Origin: Endomicrobium sp.
GTDB taxonomy: Bacteria > Elusimicrobiota > Endomicrobiia > Endomicrobiales > Endomicrobiaceae
Assembly: GCA_031278115.1 (NCBI GenBank)
Contig: JAITKZ010000072.1
Location: 1-12,807, forward strand
Direction of reading: 5' to 3'
Length of the DNA: 12,807 nucleotides
Of the stretch, positions 6,986-12,807 are shown piece by piece (position 1 is the stretch's first letter; each line of letters begins with the position of its first letter). Under the pieces are notes generated by a model. The model worked only from the letters and a program-made list of their open reading frames with translations, made no database searches and was not told where the DNA came from. The position numbers were made by a program, and so were the translations under genes.

Positions 6986-7135
6986 ATGAAAAATTCTTCT
7001 TTTGAAAAATTAAAAAATCCACCAATTAAAGAAACTGTTATAGGAATAGGGATAAATAATTATTTCACTGGTGACCTAAAAAATACCATATTTTTTGAGA
7101 ATGTTGAAAGAGATATAAAGGAGTTTCCAAAATGA
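6986..7135 (+). CDS. Short TIGR04255-like N-terminal protein, 49 residues
   Basis: The frame encodes 49 residues from ATG 6986 to TGA 7133-7135. Its KLKNPPIKETVIGI (residues 8-21) resembles, from memory, the N-terminus of TIGR04255-family proteins, which often start with 'L.NAP(I/L).E.(V/I)'. Those proteins are usually well over 200 residues, so this would be only an N-terminal piece, either truncated or a minimal relative. The stop overlaps the next start as ATGA (7132-7135), and the AAAGGAG ribosome site of the next gene is inside this frame, so the two are coupled. The frame has a weak Shine-Dalgarno but follows a TATAAT box. The function of TIGR04255 proteins is not established. The match was not checked by alignment. 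Confidence 0.5.
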   Translation: MKNSSFEKLKNPPIKETVIGIGINNYFTGDLKNTIFFENVERDIKEFPK

Positions 7136-7635
7136 AAGATTTCATACCTTTGAGAAATATGGAAGTAATCCCTGTTTTTGACAAAACTCCACATTCATTT
7201 GCAAATGTATTGGAATTATTATTACCTTGTGATTGTTATGAAAAAGATACTTTTAAGAATACTAATTATCTTAATTATCTAAAAGAGAGAGATGCAAAAA
7301 TTTACTTCTCTGTTAGAGAATTACTTGATATTCAAATGGAAGCCCAGCAAAATGGTGAATATGAGTTGTCAGACAGGGTTATAAATAATGCAGTTAAGAT
7401 TTTGGACTTGATAATAAAAGAAAATATAGAACTCCCTCATTTAGCATCTAATTCAATGAAACAAATAGGATTTACTTGGGATACTCCAAACCATAGAATT
7501 TATATAACTGTTGATGATGCAGGAAAGATTATTTTTACGAGTGTTGAATTAAATTCACCGTATAATTATTTATCTTTTCAAGGATATACGGATAATATAA
7601 ATAAAGTTATGACTATGGTGAAAGATGAATTGTAA
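7132..7635 (+). CDS. Protein of unknown function, 167 residues (cassette gene 2)
   Basis: The protein is soluble, with no signal peptide or membrane segment. The N-terminal half is acidic and probably helical. The end (residues ~118-150: TWDTPNHRIYITVDDAGKII and beyond) reads like a small beta-rich domain. I do not recognise the family with confidence; the 'WD...IxVDxxGKI' ending resembles small uncharacterised proteins I associate with accessory operons. ATG 7132 has a strong AAAGGAG Shine-Dalgarno about 7 nt upstream and overlaps the preceding stop as ATGA. The stop overlaps the start of the next gene by 11 nt. The tight overlaps imply that the three products are made together and may act together. 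No catalytic motif is visible. Confidence 0.75.
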   Translation: MKDFIPLRNMEVIPVFDKTPHSFANVLELLLPCDCYEKDTFKNTNYLNYLKERDAKIYFSVRELLDIQMEAQQNGEYELSDRVINNAVKILDLIIKENIELPHLASNSMKQIGFTWDTPNHRIYITVDDAGKIIFTSVELNSPYNYLSFQGYTDNINKVMTMVKDEL

Positions 7636-8008
7636 ATATTGTGAGATACCTTTCTGCGATGAAAGCACAGTTTCAAGATTTATCAACGATAGAAGACAGC
7701 TGAAAAAAGATGATATTATAAAAATCACTCCAAATGCTTTTATTTATCCAAAAGAGAATAAAGCTCTTTCGTTAGTTCATATTAATAATTTAACTGAGTC
7801 TGAAATTTGGGATATTAGCGCCACAAAAATTTTTAAGAATGCACGATTGAGTGAATTCGGAACATATCCAAATCATATTGTAATATCAAAATCTGTGTAT
7901 AATAATCTTCCTACTAGTGTAAAATACAGTAATACTTATGATATATGGGATATCTATTCTTTTACTACACCAAATATTTACAGAACTTCATATCATTTGG
8001 AATTTTAA
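7625..8008 (+). CDS. Protein of unknown function, 127 residues (cassette gene 3)
   Basis: This small soluble protein has cysteines at 3, 6 and 11 (MNCKYCEIPFC), then STVSRFINDRRQLKKDDIIK, a segment containing KITPNAFIYPKENKALSLVH and, further on, EIWDISATKIFKNARL. The segment order (Arg-Phe-Ile, '(I)xPxAFxxxxxxxxLSVxxxxxLxExEIWxI') resembles a scattered family of uncharacterised small proteins, from memory only. The STVSRFI stretch looks slightly like a helix-turn-helix recognition helix, but a full domain is not apparent. The start overlaps the previous gene by 11 nt with little Shine-Dalgarno of its own, so it probably depends on reinitiation. The restriction nuclease gene follows after 15 nt. 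It could be a regulator, an immunity or antitoxin-like protein, or neither; no function is assigned. Confidence 0.7.
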   Translation: MNCKYCEIPFCDESTVSRFINDRRQLKKDDIIKITPNAFIYPKENKALSLVHINNLTESEIWDISATKIFKNARLSEFGTYPNHIVISKSVYNNLPTSVKYSNTYDIWDIYSFTTPNIYRTSYHLEF

Positions 8009-8023
8009 GAAACAAGGAAATTT

Positions 8024-9406
8024 ATGAACCTTTGGATATTAACAGAAGAAAGACCTAAAATTGAAATGTTGAGACACATATTGAATAAATTTTCTACCGA
8101 TAGGGGCTTTGCGTCGTTTATTGATAATTTGCGTATTTTGCCCGTACTTTCAGATGGTAAATTTTCTTTTACTTACGAGTTAATCGGGGTTAGGTGCAAT
8201 AAAGTTAATAAGATTTTTATTAAGACTGTAAGCGGATATTCAAGTTTTGTTGATTTTCTTGTTTTTTTCCAAGATAAAGAACCTACCGTCAAAGATACTC
8301 CACTTTATGCTATTGAAGAAACCAAAACCGACGACAGCGAAAGTAGAAACACAGGCGTTTTTCAGCGTTGTTCTAAATTCGTTTTCTCGCAGTATTACTA
8401 TCCCAATGTAAAAATGATAATGCTTTACAATCTGCAAATAGAACAGAAAAAGAAACCTACCGACACAAACATTTTCGGCACAAGATTACTTTTAACTTTC
8501 GGCGTTGAAATTTTAGGCAAGAAATTAGATCCTAAAATTTTTATTCCTTTCTCGCCAATCAAAGAGATTATAGATTTCAAAAAGCAAATGAGAATTGCTC
8601 CCAAAGGAAATGTTCCTATTGACATAACGCAAAAAACCGACATAATAGAAATATCTGGCAGGCTTGTAAAATCCGACAGTTTGTCTCACGACCCGAACAT
8701 CGGGGCATTAAGCATAATCTCGGCGATATTCAGGAAATTGGGTTGGAAGAATAAGATAACAATTACAAAGCACGGCTTAAAACAAAAACACTTAAAAGGC
8801 AGTAATAAATTCATTCTGATTGCCAATAAATTAAACATAGGCTTAAAAGGCTTATCCGTACCAAAAGCTGAACTCAAAACAGAGTATTGGCATTACGACA
8901 GAGAAGGCGAAAAATTAGGAACTATCTTTATTCATATCGTCGTTGAAAGTTTTACAAAAGGCTATTCTATTTTTGAAAATCACGCAGGTAGCGAGAAAGG
9001 TTATTTTATCACAGCGTACGGCGAGTATATTCCTCTTGCTAAATATGAAGACAGAAATAAATATAAAGCGGGCGATAAAAATAAAATAATTCATATACCC
9101 GACTTAATCCTTATAGATTTTGGACGGAGCGAAGTTATAAACATTGAGGGTAAAAAATATCAATTCCGCAAACAAGGCATAAAGGAACTTAAAAATTATA
9201 ACTTCATTGAAAAAAATTATGTCAAAAAATATTACCCGAAATTTGAAATTATTAAGACGGTAGTTTTATACGGTAGCAAAGAGAAAGAAATTATAGAAAT
9301 TGAAGAGGGCTTTTTGTTAAACGAAGACGGCAATTTAATTTTGGGCGTTAAAGCTCCCGCATTATTTAAGCAGGCAATAAATAATTTATTGGATTTTTGG
9401 AGTTAA
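8024..9406 (+). CDS. Type II restriction endonuclease (predicted)
   Basis: The 460-residue soluble protein lies directly before two adenine methyltransferase genes, in the usual position for the cognate nuclease. The N-terminal region holds a possible PD-(D/E)xK site: VDFLVFF (D77) followed by YAIEETKTDD with E99-T100-K101. The nearby NTGVFQR and the strand-rich surroundings are consistent with that fold. The opening MNLWILTEERPK is distinctive, but I cannot name the prototype enzyme or recognition site. The C-terminal part (about 230-460) probably carries DNA recognition. The start has a good AAGGA Shine-Dalgarno 5 nt upstream and lies 15 nt after the unknown cassette, so it may share that transcript. 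The first methyltransferase starts 1 nt after the stop. The nuclease call rests on context plus a motif, not on close recognition of the protein. Confidence 0.75.
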   Translation: MNLWILTEERPKIEMLRHILNKFSTDRGFASFIDNLRILPVLSDGKFSFTYELIGVRCNKVNKIFIKTVSGYSSFVDFLVFFQDKEPTVKDTPLYAIEETKTDDSESRNTGVFQRCSKFVFSQYYYPNVKMIMLYNLQIEQKKKPTDTNIFGTRLLLTFGVEILGKKLDPKIFIPFSPIKEIIDFKKQMRIAPKGNVPIDITQKTDIIEISGRLVKSDSLSHDPNIGALSIISAIFRKLGWKNKITITKHGLKQKHLKGSNKFILIANKLNIGLKGLSVPKAELKTEYWHYDREGEKLGTIFIHIVVESFTKGYSIFENHAGSEKGYFITAYGEYIPLAKYEDRNKYKAGDKNKIIHIPDLILIDFGRSEVINIEGKKYQFRKQGIKELKNYNFIEKNYVKKYYPKFEIIKTVVLYGSKEKEIIEIEEGFLLNEDGNLILGVKAPALFKQAINNLLDFWS

Positions 9407-9407
9407 T

Positions 9408-10373
9408 TTGAATAACGCATTTATAAAATCACCATTAAACTATATCGGCGGTAAGCATAAAATACTTCCTCAAATAATACCTTTATTCCCAGAAGATATA
9501 AATTGTTTTGTAGATATGTTTGCTGGCGGAGCAAATGTAGGGTTGAATATAAACGCCAAAAAGGTCGTTTTGAACGATAATTTAACCTATTTGATAGATT
9601 TATATAAGAAACTGCAGAAAACACCGTTAAACAGGGTTTTAGACCATACACACCAAAGGATAAACGAATATAATCTCTCACTTACAAACCAAGAGGGCTA
9701 TATTGAGTTCCGCAAGTTCTACAATGAGACAAAAGACCCGCTGGACTTGTTTGTTTTAATCTCTTATTCTTTTAATCACCAAATAAGGTTTAACAATAAT
9801 CACGAGTTTAACAATCCTTTCGGCAAAGAGAGAAGTTGTTTTAATGCTTCTATTGAAGCAAACTTAAAAGCATTTATAACGAAATTGCAAAAATCAGATA
9901 TTGAATTGTATTCGCAAAATTTTGAAGAGTTGGATTTGTCTTCGCTTTCCGACAATGATTTTGTCTATTGCGACCCGCCGTATTTAATTACCACAGGCAC
10001 ATACAACGACGGCAAAAGAGGCTTTACAGGTTGGTCTGAAAGGGAAGAGAATTTATTATTAAACAAATTAGACAAGCTTAACGATAAAGGCGTTAGATTT
10101 GCTTTGTCTAATGTATTAAAACATAAAGGCAAAACAAACAATTTGCTTGAAAAGTGGGCTTCTGACAACCCTGACTATGTCATAAACACAATAAAAATGG
10201 ATTACTCTAACTCAAACTATCAAACAAAAAACAGGGATAAACTTGCAACTGTTGAAGTATTGATTACAAATTATACTCCGCAAGGCTCAATGCCCGCATA
10301 TCAACAACTGCCTTTAATCCCGTCTGAAAGAGATTATAATGAGATTTATTGGCAACAAAGAAAACTTGCTTGA
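9408..10373 (+). CDS. D12-class DNA adenine methyltransferase (M1)
   Basis: It methylates N6 of adenine in the host's recognition sites and so protects them from the adjacent nuclease. It has the D12 (Dam/DpnM) order: SPLNYIGGKHKIL (8-20, motif X), the S-adenosylmethionine loop FVDMFAGGANVG (34-45) and the catalytic YCDPPY (DPPY 189-192). At 321 residues it is slightly longer than Dam. The start is TTG at 9408, one base after the nuclease stop; GGAG at 9399-9402 lies 5 nt upstream and supports it. The protein from TTG begins MNNAFIKSPLNYIGG, with no better ATG before motif X. Its end overlaps the second methyltransferase by 35 nt, which implies coupled translation. The target sequence cannot be predicted. 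Confidence 0.92.
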   Translation: MNNAFIKSPLNYIGGKHKILPQIIPLFPEDINCFVDMFAGGANVGLNINAKKVVLNDNLTYLIDLYKKLQKTPLNRVLDHTHQRINEYNLSLTNQEGYIEFRKFYNETKDPLDLFVLISYSFNHQIRFNNNHEFNNPFGKERSCFNASIEANLKAFITKLQKSDIELYSQNFEELDLSSLSDNDFVYCDPPYLITTGTYNDGKRGFTGWSEREENLLLNKLDKLNDKGVRFALSNVLKHKGKTNNLLEKWASDNPDYVINTIKMDYSNSNYQTKNRDKLATVEVLITNYTPQGSMPAYQQLPLIPSERDYNEIYWQQRKLA

Positions 10374-11397
10374 TACAATTAACTATACATTAGAGCAAAG
10401 AAACATCAAAGGCAACTCTTTCTTTGATTTCTTTTCAGGCACAACTAATATGGCAAGATTTTTTAAGAAAAAAAATTATAAGGTTTTCTCGTCAGATTTC
10501 CTATATCTTTCTTATTGTCTGCAATATGCTTATATCAAAAACAACAAAGAAGCTAAATTTAAGAAATTACTACCCAAACTAAAAATAAAACAAGACAAAC
10601 TTATACTTTCCCCGTTAGATATTGTCGTAGAATTTCTAAACGGTATAAAAGAGATTGAGGGATTTATTTACAATAATTATTCCGTCGGTGGAACAAAAGG
10701 TTTAGAAAAACCGAGAATGTATTTTTCAGATGATAATGCAAAAAAAATAGATGCTATAAGAATACAAATTGAAGATTGGAATAATAATAAACTTTTAACC
10801 AAAGAAGAGTATTTTATTTTGATTTCCTGTTTAATAGAGAGCGTTTCTTTTTATTCAAATGTAGCAGGAGTTTATGCCGCTTTCCAAAAGAAATGGGACA
10901 AAAGAGCATTAAAGTCTTTTACTTTAAGAACAATAGATTTGGTTTATAACAAGCAAAAAAATGAAGTTTTTAATATGGATAGTATGCAACTTATAGACAC
11001 TATAGACACAGACATTTTGTATTTAGACCCGCCGTATAACGAACGCCAATATGCTCCTAATTACCATATTTTAGAAACCATAGCCAAATATGATAATCCC
11101 GTCATAAAAGGCATAACGGGAATGAGAGATTACAGCAAACAAAAGTCTTTATTCTGTAACAAAGATACAGCCTTGCAATCATTAGACAAAATTGCAAATA
11201 CTGTAAAATATAAACACCTGATTTTAAGTTATAATTCCGAAGGCATTATGTCATCAAAAAAGATTGTTGAAACCTTGCAAAAATATGGCAATGTTGAGCT
11301 TGTTGAATTTGATTATTTACGCTTTAAGAGCAATTCCAACGGCGAGAGCCAGACTAAAAAACATATCCACGAGCAGTTGTATATTTTGACGAGGTAA
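10339..11397 (+). CDS. D12-class DNA adenine methyltransferase (M2)
   Basis: The 352-residue protein begins MRFIGNKENLLDTI, a motif X variant seen in methyltransferases of type IIS systems, where two enzymes or domains each methylate one strand of an asymmetric site (FokI is the classic fused case). The S-adenosylmethionine motif is FFDFFSGTTNMARFF (28-42) and the catalytic motif LYLDPPYNERQY (DPPY 230-233). It differs clearly from M1 in sequence, so the pair is not a recent duplication. ATG 10339 lies inside the last codons of M1 (35-nt overlap), with a purine-rich leader just upstream. All key residues are present. Order nuclease-M1-M2 on one strand, with no separate controller protein seen, suggests regulation by the shared transcript. 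Confidence 0.9.
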   Translation: MRFIGNKENLLDTINYTLEQRNIKGNSFFDFFSGTTNMARFFKKKNYKVFSSDFLYLSYCLQYAYIKNNKEAKFKKLLPKLKIKQDKLILSPLDIVVEFLNGIKEIEGFIYNNYSVGGTKGLEKPRMYFSDDNAKKIDAIRIQIEDWNNNKLLTKEEYFILISCLIESVSFYSNVAGVYAAFQKKWDKRALKSFTLRTIDLVYNKQKNEVFNMDSMQLIDTIDTDILYLDPPYNERQYAPNYHILETIAKYDNPVIKGITGMRDYSKQKSLFCNKDTALQSLDKIANTVKYKHLILSYNSEGIMSSKKIVETLQKYGNVELVEFDYLRFKSNSNGESQTKKHIHEQLYILTR

Positions 11398-11567
11398 TTT
11401 GTTTTAGCAGGTCTTTTAATGGTTCTGCCAATTTTGCACAAGAAAAACTGTTTACAGATTCAAGCAGTTCTGAAAGTTATAGTGAAAACTTATGGGGTGA
11501 CTTGGTTTGGAAGCTTTACAACCGCCTCGCCCTACGCAATATTAGACTGCATTTTTACTCAAAGTAA
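11398..11567 (+). pseudogene. Coding remnant of unknown origin near the right island end
   Basis: After the M2 stop a frame stays open to TAA 11565-11567. It contains RSFNGSANFAQEKLFTDSS and then ENLWGDLVWKLYNRLALRN. It has balanced amino-acid composition and two Trp codons, unlike random AT-rich DNA, but no start codon with a ribosome site. It opens only after a stop at 11355-11357 inside M2. It looks like the C-terminal end of a gene whose front was lost when the restriction-modification genes arrived. I cannot assign a family. It has no recognisable tyrosine-recombinase signature, so it is not called an integrase. Confidence 0.35.
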
Positions 11568-11569
11568 AA
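11553..11569 (+). repeat. Hairpin just inside the right island end
   Basis: TTTTACT (11553-11559) and AGTAAAA (11563-11569) form a perfect 7-bp stem around loop CAA, 16 nt before attR. It lacks a following T-run, so it is a poor terminator on the plus strand. The TTTTAC/GTAAAA core matches the hairpin next to attL. Confidence 0.5.
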
Positions 11570-11585
11570 CTCTTCGCTATCAAAA

Positions 11586-11604
11586 TCAAATCCCATCCTC
11601 AGCA
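11586..11604 (+). repeat. Right attachment-site copy (attR)
   Basis: This is an exact 19-nt copy of the tRNA-Leu 3' end (6588-6606), with no trace of the rest of the tRNA to its left. It ends 6 nt before the stop codon of the convergent HD-domain gene. It fits the displaced original 3' end left after tRNA-targeted integration. Confidence 0.8.
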
Positions 11605-11610
11605 CTTTAT

Positions 11611-12792
11611 CTAATTTCTAAAATAATCATACAACTGTTTAAAGTCTAAGTTATTCTTTTTAACACCTGCATATTTCTTATAAAGCGTCTCTTTTGATTT
11701 TATCAACGTAGATGAGTTTATACCATATTCCAAAGTCATAGAAGCCTCTATGTAAGCACAAAGTTTATCGCACATCTCTATAAGAGTCCCATCAACTGCA
11801 TCATATTTATCATCGTCAAAATCAGCAGCATTATCAACTTGTTTAATTTTGCCGTTTTCAATAATTTTGTCTGAAAATTCGTCTTCTATAAAATACTGCA
11901 TTTCACTGTGCCAGCTTGCAGGTATTAAAGGAAGTATTCTTTCATCAACTTGTTTCTTTTCATATTGTTTTATTATATCTTCCAAGCCGTGTATAGAAGA
12001 TTTGACTGGTTTAATAATGTCTTTGGTCAAAATTTCAGGTAAATCGTGAAACAGCGATGCATGAAAGTTATTATACCTTCTCTTTTCTGAAGCATTTATT
12101 TCAAGCGACAATAAATAAGCAAAAATCGCAACCATAAGCATGTGTCCAAGAACAGTAGTCTTTTGCACTCTGAAAGCCTGAGCCCATCTTTGTTGAAATC
12201 TTAGCTGTCCACACAAGTCCAAAAAACCGTAATATTTTTTATTGAACATTAACTGTGTTACGCCGAATAAATCGTCAAAAGATGCAAGACTTTCGTCTAT
12301 TTCATTTTTTGTTTTCTCTATCCCATAAAGCATAGAGTTCCATTGGTAAACTATACCAAATTCCCATTTAGTTGACATGCAATGAGCTGCACTCAATATT
12401 CTTTTTTCATGACGAGCATAATTAATATCTGAAAAATGTTGCAAGCATCTTTTAGCAAAATCTCCGCCTAAAGCGTTTAAATCTGTCTTAAAATTTTCAA
12501 GCACCCATTTCTTTAATTCTTTTTCTTTTTTTGACATTATCTCACGGAACACTTCAGGCTTTAAATCTGTAAGCATTATTCTCTGAAAAAACTCAAAAAT
12601 GCCTCCCTCAATAAGCTTTATCCGGTCAACGGATTTCCCACTTTCTTCTTCAAACTTGGCAATTATATAAGCAATTATCATCTTATGGGACTGTTTATCT
12701 AATTCAAAAAAGTCCGACGGACGAATATGATCGTTCCATCTTAAGATATTTGCGGCAGAAAAAATCCTTAAAATTAGATCTTTCGTTATCAT
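11611..12792 (-). CDS. HD-domain phosphohydrolase, YfbR-like C-terminal half
   Basis: This is a complete 393-residue soluble protein. From about residue 200 it resembles the 5'-deoxynucleotidase YfbR. FQQRWAQAFRVQ precedes LGH (H217), then FHDLPEILTKDIIKPVK (H249, D250) matches YfbR 'YHDASEVLTGDLPTPVK', and EMCDKLCAYIEA supplies the last metal ligand (D342). The H...HD...D metal set is therefore complete, and hydrolysis of a nucleotide or other phosphate ester is expected. The first ~200 residues are an extra region of unknown role, which makes it about twice the length of YfbR. A GGAG Shine-Dalgarno lies about 6 nt before the ATG (12792-12790). It converges on the island, with attR 6 nt past its TAG stop. 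The substrate is uncertain. Confidence 0.85.
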   Translation of the reverse strand: MITKDLILRIFSAANILRWNDHIRPSDFFELDKQSHKMIIAYIIAKFEEESGKSVDRIKLIEGGIFEFFQRIMLTDLKPEVFREIMSKKEKELKKWVLENFKTDLNALGGDFAKRCLQHFSDINYARHEKRILSAAHCMSTKWEFGIVYQWNSMLYGIEKTKNEIDESLASFDDLFGVTQLMFNKKYYGFLDLCGQLRFQQRWAQAFRVQKTTVLGHMLMVAIFAYLLSLEINASEKRRYNNFHASLFHDLPEILTKDIIKPVKSSIHGLEDIIKQYEKKQVDERILPLIPASWHSEMQYFIEDEFSDKIIENGKIKQVDNAADFDDDKYDAVDGTLIEMCDKLCAYIEASMTLEYGINSSTLIKSKETLYKKYAGVKKNNLDFKQLYDYFRN

Positions 12793-12807
12793 TTTTTCTC
12801 CAATAAT

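Larger units (their letters stand above)
6607..11604. mobile_element. Small genomic island inserted at tRNA-Leu(CAG)
   Basis: The block lies between a 19-nt direct repeat of the tRNA-Leu 3' end, and its content is typical accessory DNA: a broken lipoprotein gene, a three-gene cassette of unknown function, a restriction nuclease, two adenine methyltransferases and a coding remnant. Removing one repeat and the block would put the tRNA 3' end 6 nt from the stop codon of the convergent HD-domain gene. No integrase, excisionase, replication or transfer gene is visible, so movement would need a recombinase acting in trans, or the gene was lost. Boundaries are exact to within the 19-nt repeat. That the block is an island is an inference from the repeat and content. 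Confidence 0.72.

Noticed and set aside
7625..7720. Helix-turn-helix or zinc-finger domain in the 127-residue protein
   Set aside because: Only a fragment resembles a recognition helix, and the three N-terminal cysteines lack a clear fourth ligand, so no domain is claimed.
9339..9407. An ATG start for M1 inside the nuclease gene
   Set aside because: The TTG at 9408 has a well-placed GGAG and gives the proper N-terminus just before motif X. No in-frame ATG is better placed.
11419..11649. Plus-strand 76-codon frame after the methyltransferases
   Set aside because: It runs through attR and into the end of the HD gene, has no ribosome site, and competes with a more coding-like frame in the same stretch.

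Overview
This is an AT-rich bacterial window of ordinary housekeeping DNA interrupted by a roughly 5 kb inserted block. Low GC, compact operons, the tilS-hpt-ftsH order and two genes broken by single in-frame stops would suit a host-associated lineage with a decaying genome. An Elusimicrobiota/Endomicrobium-like bacterium is my best guess, but it is an inference from style, not from a marker gene.

Region 1 (1-5001, minus strand) reads as one operon, transcribed right to left: an ABC ATPase, mprF (aminoacyl-phosphatidylglycerol synthase/flippase), tilS, hpt and the first codons of ftsH. Gaps are short or negative throughout. The mprF frame meets a TAA at 1815-1817, yet it stays open and recognisably MprF-like for 62 more codons. 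It then ends in an ATGA overlap with the tilS start. The visible 794-residue protein is therefore a C-terminally truncated form of an ancestral protein of about 857 residues.

Region 2 (5002-6606) holds a divergent promoter region, a MATE-family multidrug/Na+ antiporter gene with no Shine-Dalgarno and a -10 box almost touching its start codon, and tRNA-Leu(CAG).

Region 3 (6607-11604) appears to be a small genomic island inserted at the 3' end of the tRNA. The last 19 nt of the tRNA gene (6588-6606) recur exactly at 11586-11604 without the rest of the tRNA, as expected for attL/attR. Without the block, the tRNA would end 6 nt from the stop codon of the convergent HD-domain gene. The island carries a small lipoprotein gene broken by a TGA; a tightly coupled three-gene cassette of unknown function (49, 167 and 127 residues), whose first member resembles only the N-terminus of TIGR04255-family proteins; and a type II restriction-modification system of one nuclease and two D12-class adenine methyltransferases. 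Two methyltransferases suggest an asymmetric recognition site. A short coding remnant lies near the right end. No integrase is visible. Short hairpins sharing TTTTAC/GTAAAA sit just inside both ends, and a cluster of dyads precedes the three-gene cassette.

Region 4 (11611-12807, minus strand) is a complete HD-domain phosphohydrolase gene whose C-terminal half resembles the 5'-deoxynucleotidase YfbR.

The least described element is the three-gene cassette next to the restriction-modification genes. The firmest new observations are the broken mprF and the tRNA-bounded island. No rRNA, CRISPR array or complete insertion sequence was seen.
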